A DNA stretch of 64,000 nucleotides from G965261775 sp965261775 (GTDB taxonomy: Bacteria; Pseudomonadota; Gammaproteobacteria; Eutrophobiales; Eutrophobiaceae), in NCBI GenBank assembly GCA_965261775.1, contig OZ253477.1, forward strand, positions 124,001 to 188,000, in the 5' to 3' direction. A model generated the notes under the pieces. It saw only the letters and a program-made list of their open reading frames with translations, made no database searches and was not told where the DNA came from. How positions within the stretch are numbered: position 1 is the first letter of the stretch; the number at the start of each line of letters is the position of its first letter. The translations under genes and the position numbers were made by a program. Below, in pieces: positions 53,379 through 63,163 of this stretch.

Positions 53379-54716
53379 ATGCAAATATCAGTCGAAAACA
53401 CTGGCCTTTTGCAGAGAAAGGTTCGAGTTAATATCCCCGAAGAGCGTGTGAGTGCTGAAATTAATAATCGCCTGCAAAACTTAATCCAGACCGGGCAGGT
53501 GCAGGGCTTTCGTCAGGGCAAGACGCCTTTGAAGGTGATTCAGGGGCGCTATGGCGTTCAGGTTCGCAAGGAGGTCGTTGGCAAATTGGTGCAATCCAGT
53601 CTTTACGAGGCCATCAGTCAGGAGAATCTGCGCCCGGTCGCCTTTCCCCGAATTGACGATATTGACGATGAATCCGGCAAAAATCTGAGCTATACCGCCT
53701 CTTTTGAAATATATCCCGAGATCAAGCTGAAACCCTTTGACGAGATCAAGCTTGAAAGACCGGTCTGCGATATTTCCGATAACGATATTGATAACATGAT
53801 CGCCACCTTGCGGGAACAGCGTCGGGAACTGAAACCCGTTGAGCGGCCCGCTAAAGACAGGGATATTCTCAATATTGACTTTGAAGGTTTTATTGATGGT
53901 GAAGGTTTCGCTGGTGGAAAGGCGGAAAATTACGTGCTTGAACTGGGTTCCGGTATCTTTATTGAGGGTTTTGAGGCAGCTTTGATCGGAAAATCAGCGG
54001 GTGACAGTGTACGTCTGAATCTCGTGTTTCCCGAAGATTACGTGCAAGCGGCGTTGCGGGGAAAACCGGTCGAATTCAATGTTACAGTCAATACGGTCAA
54101 TGAGGCCGTGCTGCCCGAGGTGGATGCTGCCTTTATGAAAATTTACGGTGTGCAGGGGGGGGATGAGGCCGCCTTTCGAAACGAGGTAAAACGCAATCTG
54201 GAACGTGAACTCAGGTTGATGTTGCGGCACCGCACCAAGGAAATACTGCTGGACACTTTGTACAGGGAACATACGATAGCATTACCGGAAATGCTGGTGG
54301 AAAATGAAAGAAATCGTTTTCAGCAGGAAGTGGCGCGAGCAACCGGGAAACAGCAGGGTACGGCGTCGCCAGCCTTTTCGGAAGAGGATGTTATCCATTT
54401 TACCGAACAGGCAGAAAGACGGGTTGCCTTGCAGTTGATCGTTGCCGAAATTATCAGGCAAAATGATTTAAAGGCCGATGAGGGGAAAGTTCGGGAAATG
54501 GTTGAACAGCTAGCCTCCGCTTATGCGGATCCCAACGCGATCATAGAGTGGTATTATTCTAATGAAAAAAATCTGGCCGAGGTTGAAGCGCTTGTGCTGG
54601 AAAATGCCATGATTGACTGGATTCTAGAACGGGCCAACATTATGGATAAGCCCTGCGCGTTTGACGAGATAATGAATAAAAGGCAGATTACCAATCTGAA
54701 CAATGATAATAATTAG
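53379..54716 (+). CDS. tig: Trigger factor
   Basis: A 445-residue ribosome-bound chaperone and prolyl isomerase. The N-terminal ribosome-binding loop reads GFRQGKTPLKVI (near residues 44–55), the FKBP domain spans about 155–245 (DRDILNIDFEGFIDG), and the helical C-terminal domain follows. ATG 53379 has AGGAG directly ahead; the longer TTG frame is unlikely. It starts the tig–clpP–clpX–lon block. Confidence 0.96.
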   Translation: MQISVENTGLLQRKVRVNIPEERVSAEINNRLQNLIQTGQVQGFRQGKTPLKVIQGRYGVQVRKEVVGKLVQSSLYEAISQENLRPVAFPRIDDIDDESGKNLSYTASFEIYPEIKLKPFDEIKLERPVCDISDNDIDNMIATLREQRRELKPVERPAKDRDILNIDFEGFIDGEGFAGGKAENYVLELGSGIFIEGFEAALIGKSAGDSVRLNLVFPEDYVQAALRGKPVEFNVTVNTVNEAVLPEVDAAFMKIYGVQGGDEAAFRNEVKRNLERELRLMLRHRTKEILLDTLYREHTIALPEMLVENERNRFQQEVARATGKQQGTASPAFSEEDVIHFTEQAERRVALQLIVAEIIRQNDLKADEGKVREMVEQLASAYADPNAIIEWYYSNEKNLAEVEALVLENAMIDWILERANIMDKPCAFDEIMNKRQITNLNNDNN

Positions 54717-54725
54717 CGGGAAACT

Positions 54726-55358
54726 ATGAAACACGGTGAAGTTCAGGCGCTGAATCTGGTGCCAATGGTTGTTGAACAGACCTCTAGGGGTGAGCGTGCC
54801 TACGATATCTATTCAAGGCTTTTGAAAGAGAGACTTGTTTTTCTAGTGGGTCCGGTTGAAGATAATGTGGCGAACCTGATTGTTGCCCAGATGCTTTATC
54901 TTGAATCCGAAAATCCGGATAAAGACATCTATTTTTACATCAATTCCCCCGGTGGTTCGGTAACCGCCGGCCTTGCAATCTATGATACCATGCAGTTTGT
55001 CAAACCGGGCGTGAGCACCATGTGTGTCGGGCAGGCGGCCAGTATGGGGGCTTTATTGCTGGCTGGCGGGGAAAATGGCAAACGCTATTGTCTGCCGCAT
55101 TCACGGATCATGATCCATCAGCCTCTTGGCGGTTTTCAGGGACAAGCGACGGATATTGATATCCATGCGCGTGAGATACTCGGCGCACGCGAACGTCTCA
55201 ATCACATCCTCGCTAAACATACCGGGCAGACGATTAAAAAAATCCGTCAGGATACCGAACGAGATCATTTTATGAGTGCGGCGGATGCCAAAGGATATGG
55301 CTTGATTGACGAGGTGCTGGAGGAAAGGGAAAATTTGCCTGACGATGTACAACCCTGA
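54726..55358 (+). CDS. clpP: ATP-dependent Clp protease proteolytic subunit
   Basis: A 210-residue serine peptidase forming the 14-subunit chamber. The catalytic triad is visible: Ser106 (GQAASMGALLL), His131 (SRIMIHQPLGG) and Asp180 (DTERDHFMS). The N-terminal propeptide region resembles E. coli ClpP. It follows tig by 9 bp and precedes its ATPase partner clpX. Confidence 0.97.
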   Translation: MKHGEVQALNLVPMVVEQTSRGERAYDIYSRLLKERLVFLVGPVEDNVANLIVAQMLYLESENPDKDIYFYINSPGGSVTAGLAIYDTMQFVKPGVSTMCVGQAASMGALLLAGGENGKRYCLPHSRIMIHQPLGGFQGQATDIDIHAREILGARERLNHILAKHTGQTIKKIRQDTERDHFMSAADAKGYGLIDEVLEERENLPDDVQP

Positions 55359-55410
55359 ATGGGTATAGGTTAAATGTGTGGTATAAACTGACGTTGGATA
55401 GTTGTGAACA

Positions 55411-56694
55411 ATGATTGACAGAAAACAAAATAAAAGTGGCGGTAGCAATGATCGCATGCTCTATTGTTCATTTTGTGGCAAGAATCAACATGAAGTCAGG
55501 AAGCTCATTGCCGGACCTTCTGTTTATATCTGTGACGAGTGTGTTGAGCTGTGTAATGATATTATCCGCGAGGAAGTTCAGGAAAAGTCAATCGGTGGCA
55601 TTGGCACCGTGTTACCGACACCTCATGAAATCAATAAAATTCTGGATGAGTATGTTATAGGCCAGGACAAGGCTAAAAAAATACTGTCAGTGGCCGTCTA
55701 TAATCACTATAAAAGGCTTGAGCAGGGCGTTAAAAAATCAGATATCGAACTTGCCAAGAGTAATGTGCTGTTGATTGGTCCGACCGGTAGCGGCAAAACC
55801 TTGCTAGCCGAGACGCTTGCACGATTGTTGAATGTGCCTTTTACCATTGCTGATGCAACGACGCTGACCGAAGCGGGTTACGTTGGCGAGGATGTTGAAA
55901 ATATCATTCAAAAACTTTTGCAGAAATGTGATTACGATGTGGAAAAGGCCCAGACTGGCATCGTCTATATCGATGAAATTGACAAAATTTCGAGAAAATC
56001 CGATAACCCGTCTATTACTCGCGACGTTTCCGGCGAGGGAGTGCAACAGGCTCTGTTGAAGCTGATTGAAGGCACGATTGCTTCGGTGCCACCTCAGGGT
56101 GGACGTAAACACCCACAACAGGAATTTTTACAGGTGAATACTGAAAATATTTTGTTTATCTGTGGCGGTGCGTTTGCTGGTCTGGATCGGATTATCCGTG
56201 AGCGTTCCGAGAAAGGGGGGATTGGTTTTTCAGCTGAGGTCAAGAGCAAAGACGATCGTAAAAATATGAGTGAGGTCCTGCGTAATGTTGAGCCGGAAGA
56301 TTTGATCAAATACGGTCTGATCCCGGAATTTGTCGGTCGACTTCCTGTTGCCGCTACGCTGGATGAACTGGATGAGGATCAGTTGGTGCAAATTTTGCTT
56401 GAACCGAAGAATGCGATTACGAAACAATACAGTCGCCTGTTTGAAATGGAGGGTTGCAAACTTGAGTTTCATGAAAATGCGCTCAGAGGGGTTGCCAAAA
56501 AATCAATGGAGCGAAAGACTGGCGCACGTGGTCTGCGTTCGATTATGGAGAATATATTGCTTGATACAATGTACGATTTGCCTTCCACCGACAATGTCAG
56601 CAAAGTTGTGATAGATGAAGGCGTGATAAATGGCGTTTCCAAGCCGTTGATGATTTACGAAGGCGGCGAGATATCAAAAGTGGCGCCCGATTGA
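55411..56694 (+). CDS. clpX: ATP-dependent Clp protease ATPase subunit ClpX
   Basis: A 427-residue AAA+ unfoldase. The N-terminal zinc-binding domain has Cys19, Cys22, Cys41 and Cys44; Walker A GPTGSGKT is at residues 123–130, Walker B IVYIDEIDK near 185, and the IGF-type ClpP-docking loop appears as GIGFSAEV near 270. It feeds tagged proteins to ClpP. Confidence 0.97.
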   Translation: MIDRKQNKSGGSNDRMLYCSFCGKNQHEVRKLIAGPSVYICDECVELCNDIIREEVQEKSIGGIGTVLPTPHEINKILDEYVIGQDKAKKILSVAVYNHYKRLEQGVKKSDIELAKSNVLLIGPTGSGKTLLAETLARLLNVPFTIADATTLTEAGYVGEDVENIIQKLLQKCDYDVEKAQTGIVYIDEIDKISRKSDNPSITRDVSGEGVQQALLKLIEGTIASVPPQGGRKHPQQEFLQVNTENILFICGGAFAGLDRIIRERSEKGGIGFSAEVKSKDDRKNMSEVLRNVEPEDLIKYGLIPEFVGRLPVAATLDELDEDQLVQILLEPKNAITKQYSRLFEMEGCKLEFHENALRGVAKKSMERKTGARGLRSIMENILLDTMYDLPSTDNVSKVVIDEGVINGVSKPLMIYEGGEISKVAPD

Positions 56695-56771
56695 TTAGAC
56701 GATAATAGAAGTCTTAAACACAGCACAAATAAACACAGAGTCACCTGTTTAGAAATGATATTGACAAGATT

Positions 56772-59171
56772 ATGTCCCAAGAAATAAAAGCAGTTCCCGT
56801 TTTGCCTTTGCGTGATGTGGTCGTTTATCCGCATATGGTTATCCCGCTTTTTGTCGGTCGGGAAAAATCCATCAGGGCCTTGGACAAGGCTATGGAAGGT
56901 AACAAGCAAATTTTACTGGTTACTCAGAAAAACGCCGCCGAAGAGAACCCCGGTCAGAATGAAACCTATGATATGGGGACCATGGCCAATATACTGCAAC
57001 TGTTAAAATTGCCCGATGGTACTATAAAAGTGTTGGCTGAAGGTACGATGAGAGCGGAGATAAGAGAATATTATGAAGAGAATGGTATGCTCACCGCCGA
57101 CATCACGTTGTTTGAACCGGAAATTGTTGATGATCGGCAGATGGATGTGCATATGCATTCGGTGTTGCATCAATTTGAACAATATGTAAAGCTCAACAAA
57201 AAAATATCTCCTGAAATCTTATCTTCCCTGACAGGCATTGATGATGCAAGCCGTTTAGCGGACACCATTGCCGCGCATATGCCGATAAAAATTGAAGAGA
57301 AACAACGTATCCTTGATATTGTTGATACTCGGGAACGGCTTGAAGAGCTGTCCCTCCTGATGGGGTCGGAAATTCATTTATTACAGATCGAAAAGCGCAT
57401 TCGCGGGCGCGTTAAATCGCAAATGGAAAAAAGCCAGCGGGAATATTATCTGAATGAACAGATGAAAGCGATCCAAAAGGAGTTGGGCGAGATAGAAGAG
57501 ATGCCCAATGAAATTGACGAGCTTGCCGCTAAAATTGAAAAAGCGGGCATGCCTAAAGAAGCGTTGGAAAAAGCCAAATCGGAACTGCAAAAATTAAGGA
57601 TGATGGCCCCTATGTCTGCCGAGGCCACGGTCGTGCGTAATTACATTGACTGGCTGGTCAGCGTACCTTGGCGGAAGAGAGGCAAGGTATCACAGGATAT
57701 CGTTAAAGCGGAAGATATCCTGGAAGAAGATCACTACGGTCTGGTCAAGGTCAAGGAACGCATCCTTGAGTATCTGGCTGTTCAGCAGCGGGTCAAAAAA
57801 ATGAAAGGGCCTATTTTATGTCTTGTGGGACCACCGGGCGTGGGCAAGACTTCGCTGGGGCGTTCCATCGCCCGTGCGACGAATCGAAAATTTGTGCGCA
57901 TGTCTCTCGGTGGCGTCCGCGATGAGGCGGAAGTACGCGGTCATCGCCGGACCTATATCGGTTCAATGCCGGGAAAGATCATTCAGAGTATGTCAAAAGC
58001 TGGCAGAAAGAATCCTTTATTTTTGCTGGATGAAATCGATAAAATGGCGATGGATTTTCGTGGTGATCCCGCTTCGGCCCTGTTGGAAGTTTTAGACCCC
58101 GAGCAGAATAACTCATTTAATGACCATTATCTAGAAGTAGACTATGATCTGTCCGAGGTCATGTTTGTCACCACAGCGAATAGTCTTAATATTCCTGCGC
58201 CCTTGCTGGACCGAATGGAGGTCATTCGCCTGTCGGGTTATACCGAACAAGAAAAAATAAATATTGCCAAACGCTATCTTATCCCGAAGCAACTGGAGCG
58301 AAACGGCTTGAAAGAGGGCGAGCTCAGTATCCGTGACAGCACTATTCGGGATATCATCCGTTACTATACACGTGAATCCGGGGTGCGTAATCTGGAGCGC
58401 GAGATTGCTAATATTTGCCGCAAGGTCGTCAAACAGATTCTGTTGAAACCAACCGGTAAAAACACAATAATGACGCCTAAAAAACTTGAGCAGTTTCTCG
58501 GTGTTAGACGCTTTCGTTATGGGAAGGCCGAGGAGGAAAATCGTATCGGGCAGGTTACCGGCCTCGCCTGGACTGAGATAGGCGGAGAATTATTGACGAT
58601 TGAAACTGCCATCGTTGACGGCAAGGGCAAGATTGCGCGTACCGGTAAACTGGGCGACGTGATGCAGGAATCAATAGAAGCGGCGATGACTGTTGTCCGC
58701 AGTCGCAGCAGGATTTTCGGTATAGATATTGATTTTTATAAAGAGCACGATTTTCATATTCACGTCCCGGAAGGCGCGACCCCGAAGGATGGTCCCAGCG
58801 CTGGCGTCGGTATGTGTACTGCGCTTGTTTCCGCATTATGCGGTATCCCGGTCAGATCGAGTGTCGCTATGACCGGGGAAATCACCTTGAGGGGTGAAAT
58901 TTTACCGATAGGGGGACTGAAGGAAAAACTGCTCGCCGCACTCCGTGGCGGCATTGAAACGGTTTTAATTCCGTATGAAAACAGCGGTGAGTTGAAAGAA
59001 ATACCGAAAAACATTAAACAAAATCTTGATATTCGACCGGTCAGATGGATTGATGAAGTATTGGAGTTCGCACTAGAAAGGGTGCCAGAACCGCTCCACA
59101 AAAACGAGAGAGAAACTGATATAATTGGTACCAGGGAAAGTAAAAAAAATGATTTAGTCAGACCGCATTAG
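56772..59171 (+). CDS. lon: ATP-dependent protease Lon
   Basis: A 799-residue Lon: N-terminal substrate domain (residues 8–200), AAA+ module with Walker A GPPGVGKT near residue 353, and protease domain with the Ser–Lys dyad, Ser near residue 676 (PKDGPSAG) and Lys near 719 (GGLKEKLLAA). It degrades misfolded and regulatory proteins. Order clpX–lon–hupB is classical. No heat-shock promoter was recognised in the 77-bp gap before it. Confidence 0.97.
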   Translation: MSQEIKAVPVLPLRDVVVYPHMVIPLFVGREKSIRALDKAMEGNKQILLVTQKNAAEENPGQNETYDMGTMANILQLLKLPDGTIKVLAEGTMRAEIREYYEENGMLTADITLFEPEIVDDRQMDVHMHSVLHQFEQYVKLNKKISPEILSSLTGIDDASRLADTIAAHMPIKIEEKQRILDIVDTRERLEELSLLMGSEIHLLQIEKRIRGRVKSQMEKSQREYYLNEQMKAIQKELGEIEEMPNEIDELAAKIEKAGMPKEALEKAKSELQKLRMMAPMSAEATVVRNYIDWLVSVPWRKRGKVSQDIVKAEDILEEDHYGLVKVKERILEYLAVQQRVKKMKGPILCLVGPPGVGKTSLGRSIARATNRKFVRMSLGGVRDEAEVRGHRRTYIGSMPGKIIQSMSKAGRKNPLFLLDEIDKMAMDFRGDPASALLEVLDPEQNNSFNDHYLEVDYDLSEVMFVTTANSLNIPAPLLDRMEVIRLSGYTEQEKINIAKRYLIPKQLERNGLKEGELSIRDSTIRDIIRYYTRESGVRNLEREIANICRKVVKQILLKPTGKNTIMTPKKLEQFLGVRRFRYGKAEEENRIGQVTGLAWTEIGGELLTIETAIVDGKGKIARTGKLGDVMQESIEAAMTVVRSRSRIFGIDIDFYKEHDFHIHVPEGATPKDGPSAGVGMCTALVSALCGIPVRSSVAMTGEITLRGEILPIGGLKEKLLAALRGGIETVLIPYENSGELKEIPKNIKQNLDIRPVRWIDEVLEFALERVPEPLHKNERETDIIGTRESKKNDLVRPH

Positions 59172-59215
59172 CATAAAAACGTATTCAAATCTGAAAATTT
59201 GTTTGCCGCCTTTGC

Positions 59216-59243
59216 TTGACGCCTGTTCCAGAGTGAGTATAAT
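59216..59243 (+). promoter_or_regulatory. Sigma-70 promoter for hupB
   Basis: TTGACG (59216–59221), a 16-bp spacer and a perfect TATAAT (59238–59243) lie about 105 bp before the hupB start. This is the best-looking promoter in the window and fits a strongly expressed gene; the downstream tRNAs may share it. Confidence 0.7.
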
Positions 59244-59347
59244 TTCACCCGGATAATTTGTTCGGGAAATTAAAAATAACAACCTCATCAGTCATACTGT
59301 ATAGCTGTTCTTGAGGCATTTAGTCAAATTTAAGATGGAGATCCATT

Positions 59348-59620
59348 ATGAATAAAGCAGAACTTACCGATGCGATTTCAAAAAGTACCGATCTGCCAAA
59401 AGTAGCGTCGGCCCGAGCGCTGGATGCCGCACTTGAAGCAATTACCAAGGCCATGAAAAAAGGTGATACGGTTACGTTGATAGGGTTTGGAACCTTTTCC
59501 GTACGTAAACGTAAAGCAAGAAAGGGACGTAATCCGAGAACGGGTGAAGTCATCAAGATTAAAGCATCCAAGGTGCCGGGCTTTAAGGCCGGTAAGGCGC
59601 TTAAGGACGTTGTGAATTAA
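59348..59620 (+). CDS. hupB: DNA-binding protein HU-beta
   Basis: A 90-residue histone-like protein. The start MNKAELTDAISKSTDLPK, the beta-arm region with GRNPRTGEVIKIKASKVPGF and the ending AGKALKDVVN are those of HU. It bends DNA and organises the nucleoid. A GGAG site precedes the ATG. Confidence 0.97.
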   Translation: MNKAELTDAISKSTDLPKVASARALDAALEAITKAMKKGDTVTLIGFGTFSVRKRKARKGRNPRTGEVIKIKASKVPGFKAGKALKDVVN

Positions 59621-59632
59621 ACTGTGTTTGGG

Positions 59633-59708
59633 GGGTGCTTAGCTCAGTTGGGAGAGCGACGCCCTTACAAGGCGTAGGTCGGGGGTTCGAACCCCTCAGC
59701 ACCCACCA
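59633..59708 (+). tRNA. tRNA-Val (anticodon TAC)
   Basis: A 76-nt tRNA with acceptor stem GGGTGCT/AGCACCC, discriminator A and encoded CCA. The anticodon loop CTTACAA gives TAC. It starts 12 bp after the hupB stop and probably shares its transcript. Confidence 0.96.
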
Positions 59709-59729
59709 GTATACCAGTATCGCCTGACC

Positions 59730-59806
59730 GGAGTGGTAGTTCAGTTGGTTAGAATACCGGCCTGTCACGCCGGGGGTCGCGGGTTCGAGTCCCGTCCACT
59801 CCGCCA
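59730..59806 (+). tRNA. tRNA-Asp (anticodon GTC)
   Basis: A 77-nt tRNA with acceptor stem GGAGTGG/CCACTCC, discriminator G (an aspartate identity element) and encoded CCA. The anticodon loop CTGTCAC gives GTC. It lies between tRNA-Val and ppiD. Confidence 0.96.
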
Positions 59807-59863
59807 TTTTTGAAAGAAGTGACACTGACTTCAATATCCTTTGGAATATAAATCCGAATCGTC

Positions 59864-61801
59864 ATGTTGTTGTTCATAAAAGACAAGGCCACTGGCTGGA
59901 TTGCCGGTGTGATCGTCATCCTGCTGGTTATCTCCTTTTCCTTCTGGGGCGTGAGTTTTTATTTTGGTAACGGCAGTGCAGTATCGAATATTGTACGAGT
60001 CAACGGTAACGATATTACCCAGCGTGATTTTCAGCGCACTGTCTATAATCTTCGTCAACAATTCCGGTTTGCTGCCGATGAGGCGCTCTCATTTGAAGCA
60101 GATGAAATAATCAAACAACAGGCGCTGGAAAGACTGATTGACGCAGAAATCATCAATCAGATTGTCGACCAGCAGGGTCTGCATGTCACAGACGCCATGG
60201 TACTTGATACCATCAGAGATATTGATGTGTTTAAAAATGAGAGCGGTTTCAGCCGTAGCCTGTATGAGCGCAGTGTTCAAGGGCTCGGGATGGACACGGC
60301 GTATTTTGAGAAGCAACTACAAATAGACCTGATGTCCGAACAGTTACAGACGGGTTTGTCGGAAAGCCTGTTTGTGCTGAAAGAAGAGCGTAACACTATT
60401 TTAAGACTCAAACAGCAGATACGCGACATCAGTTATACTGTTCTTGACCACGTCGCCTTTATCAACGATGACGATATCAGCGAGGAAGACGTTGAAGCGT
60501 TCTATCAGTCAAATTCACAGCGTTACACCGAACCGGAAAAGGTTAAAATCGCCTATATTGACCTCAATGTCGAGGAGATAGCAAAAGAGATTGAAACGGA
60601 CGAAGACAGTCTGAGGGGTTATTACAATGACAACAGGGATATATATGATTTAACCGAACAGCGTTCAATGACAAGACTGTTCGTCAAAACGGCTGACAAG
60701 ACCTTGAAGGAAGAGAATAATGAAGTGAACACCAGGTTCAGGGAAGTTATTGATGCCGCACTGATCATGGTCAAAGAAGGCAAGCCTTTTGAGGAAATCG
60801 TTGAAACATTTACCGAAGAGGGGAAATCCGCTCTGCAATTCAGCGAACATGCGTTCCTCTCAAGGGGCGTGATGGATGAGGAAATAGATGCATTTTTATT
60901 CAGCGCCGGAGAGGGTGATACCAGTGATGTGATTGAAACCAAAACGAGTTTGAATATCGTAAAAGTGGGCGAGATCCGAGGCGGGCCGAAAAACAACTAT
61001 GAGAATGTGGCCAGGAAAGTGGAAGAGGGTTATCGTTTTGAACAGGCTGAGCTTCAGTATTTTGCATTATATGATCAGTTGGCCAACCTGAGCTATGAAC
61101 ACCCTGATACCCTGGAAATCGCTGCCGAGGCCATTGGAAAAACTGTCATTAACACCGACTATTTCACACGGGAAGGCGGTTCTGGTATCACCGCTGACAA
61201 AAATGTCATTGCTGGCAGTTTTGATTTTGAATTAATCAACTCTGATCATAACAGCGATGTGATTGAATTGTCCGATACTCACAGCCTTGTATTAAAAGTA
61301 CTAGATCATAAACCGGCGACTACCAAACCGTTCGCTGAAGTTCGTGAAGAGATTGTCGAACATATCAAACTTGACCGGGCGAAACAAAAGGCGCGGGAAA
61401 CAGGTGAAATAATCATTGCTGAAATAAAGGCGGGTGCCGCTGTGGCCGATATTGATACTGTGGAAGATTATAAAGTTGAATGGTCTGTTGCCGAAAAGGC
61501 CATGCGCGACTCCCCTGATATTAATCGTGCCGTTCTGCGCCGCGCCTTCCAGGCAGGTGAGCCCGGTGAGGATAAACCGGCAATTGCCGGTCAATTTTTG
61601 GGTAGTGGCGACTATGCCGTCGTTGTGGTGACAGCGGCGTACGATGGCAGCGAGCTGGAAACGAATGCCGCGAAGAATAACGTCCTTGAAAAATCAGCCG
61701 GGCTTGAATTGAAGCGCGCCTATGGGAACAACGAATGGCAAACGCTACTGGAAAACGCTAAAAATAGAGCCACTATTACCGTCTTTGATGACAATATTTA
61801 A
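59864..61801 (+). CDS. ppiD: Peptidyl-prolyl isomerase PpiD (SurA_N/parvulin)
   Basis: A 645-residue inner-membrane chaperone facing the periplasm. A single N-terminal helix (about residues 12–35) is followed by a SurA_N-like chaperone domain, a parvulin-like domain (about 260–360) and a C-terminal chaperone domain. PpiD helps proteins leaving the Sec translocon. Position after hupB and the tRNAs is conserved. Confidence 0.93.
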   Translation: MLLFIKDKATGWIAGVIVILLVISFSFWGVSFYFGNGSAVSNIVRVNGNDITQRDFQRTVYNLRQQFRFAADEALSFEADEIIKQQALERLIDAEIINQIVDQQGLHVTDAMVLDTIRDIDVFKNESGFSRSLYERSVQGLGMDTAYFEKQLQIDLMSEQLQTGLSESLFVLKEERNTILRLKQQIRDISYTVLDHVAFINDDDISEEDVEAFYQSNSQRYTEPEKVKIAYIDLNVEEIAKEIETDEDSLRGYYNDNRDIYDLTEQRSMTRLFVKTADKTLKEENNEVNTRFREVIDAALIMVKEGKPFEEIVETFTEEGKSALQFSEHAFLSRGVMDEEIDAFLFSAGEGDTSDVIETKTSLNIVKVGEIRGGPKNNYENVARKVEEGYRFEQAELQYFALYDQLANLSYEHPDTLEIAAEAIGKTVINTDYFTREGGSGITADKNVIAGSFDFELINSDHNSDVIELSDTHSLVLKVLDHKPATTKPFAEVREEIVEHIKLDRAKQKARETGEIIIAEIKAGAAVADIDTVEDYKVEWSVAEKAMRDSPDINRAVLRRAFQAGEPGEDKPAIAGQFLGSGDYAVVVVTAAYDGSELETNAAKNNVLEKSAGLELKRAYGNNEWQTLLENAKNRATITVFDDNI

Positions 61802-61861
61802 TTGATGATGGATTTCACATCTGTATCGCGCCGGGATCCCTCCGTCAGAGGAAAAATCCAG

Positions 61862-61876
61862 CATGTTTAAAACATG
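61862..61876. terminator. Weak bidirectional terminator candidate
   Basis: CATGTTT-A-AAACATG is a perfect palindrome between the convergent ppiD and symporter genes, followed by a short T-rich stretch (TGTTTTG) on the plus strand. The loop is too tight for a classic hairpin as written, so the call is weak. Confidence 0.25.
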
Positions 61877-61898
61877 ATCTGTTTTGCAGCTTCCTTCG

Positions 61899-63116
61899 TC
61901 ATTTATTGTCTTGACCAGGCAGCCAGGGTTCTATGACAGCCGAGCCTACGGCATCTCCCCAGACATTTACCGTTGTCCTGAAGCGGTCCAGCAACCAGTC
62001 CACCGCCAGTAACAAGCCAATACCTTCCGCTGGCAGATTGACAGCGCTCAATACAATCAGCATCGTAACCAGTCCCGCTTGCGGGATTCCGGCGGCGCCG
62101 ATTGCAGCCAGCGTGGCGGTAATGAAAATAATAATCTGCTGGGTTACCGTCATATCAAATCCATAGGCTTGAGCGATAAACATGACTGCGACGGCCTCGT
62201 ATAATGCAGTACCGTCCATATTCACAGTTGACCCGATGGGCAATACGAATTTTACCGAGCGTTTATCAACGCCTGCTTCAACGGCGCATTCCATTGTTAG
62301 CGGCAGGGTGGCTGACGAACTGGCCGTGCCGAAGGCCGTGAAAAGGGCGCGTAAAAGTTTCAATAGATATTGGCGCCCCCGATTCGTCAATATAATCAGA
62401 ACGGTGAACAGGATACCGAAATGAATGGTCAGACCGAGGACAACGGTAAAAAAATAAAGACCAACGGCCTGCAATTCGTGCATGATGGCGTCCCCGCCGC
62501 CCGTCTTTCCGAACTGCACGGCAATCAAGGCAAAAATACCTATCGGAGCGAATTTCATCACCCAGATCACCAGCTTCATTGTAACTTCATTCAGACCATT
62601 GAAAAAACCGAGAAGGTAAGTTTTTTTATCCCCGATCGTGGTCAGGGCAGCGGAAAATATCAGGCAAAAAAAGATAATGGGAAGAAGTTGCATATTGGTT
62701 GCCGCAGCAAACAGATTGGGGGTAATTAATGAGCGGATGATGTCTGTAATTTCCATTCCTGCCTTTTCCGCGACTATTTCCGGCATCCCGCTGCCGAATT
62801 GCCCGACGCCCACTCCGGGTTGGATAATGTTCACGATGATCAGACCCAGCAAGACGGCGCATGCCGTTGTCGAGGCGTAATAAAGAAGCGTGGCACCACC
62901 CACTCGACCCAGTTTGCGGATATCACCCAGCGACGCCACGCCGGTAATCATCGCGGAAGCAATCAAGGGGATAATCAACATCTTCAAGGCATCAAGGAAC
63001 AAACCGCCGACCCAGTCGATGGCGAGCATTGCCGTGCCAAACTGCCAGCCACAGAATAAACCCGCAATGGCGCCGATCAGAATACCGATAATCAATCTGT
63101 TTTCTTTAGGGAACAT
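61899..63116 (-). CDS. Dicarboxylate/glutamate:cation symporter (DAACS family)
   Basis: A 405-residue membrane protein with about eight helices and two re-entrant loops. Family motifs are clear: SSSATLPLTMECA for the serine-rich hairpin HP1, and PIGSTVNMDGTALYEAVAVMF for the NMDGT motif of the substrate and sodium site. It resembles GltP and DctA; substrate choice (glutamate, aspartate or C4-dicarboxylates) cannot be told by eye. ATG 63116 gives MFPKENRLIIG. It lies between ppiD and fabI, which are neighbours in some relatives. Confidence 0.9.
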   Translation of the reverse strand: MFPKENRLIIGILIGAIAGLFCGWQFGTAMLAIDWVGGLFLDALKMLIIPLIASAMITGVASLGDIRKLGRVGGATLLYYASTTACAVLLGLIIVNIIQPGVGVGQFGSGMPEIVAEKAGMEITDIIRSLITPNLFAAATNMQLLPIIFFCLIFSAALTTIGDKKTYLLGFFNGLNEVTMKLVIWVMKFAPIGIFALIAVQFGKTGGGDAIMHELQAVGLYFFTVVLGLTIHFGILFTVLIILTNRGRQYLLKLLRALFTAFGTASSSATLPLTMECAVEAGVDKRSVKFVLPIGSTVNMDGTALYEAVAVMFIAQAYGFDMTVTQQIIIFITATLAAIGAAGIPQAGLVTMLIVLSAVNLPAEGIGLLLAVDWLLDRFRTTVNVWGDAVGSAVIEPWLPGQDNK

Positions 63117-63163
63117 AATTATTTTGACTTGTATGAATAATGGAGGTTGGTGTGGGAAAAGGA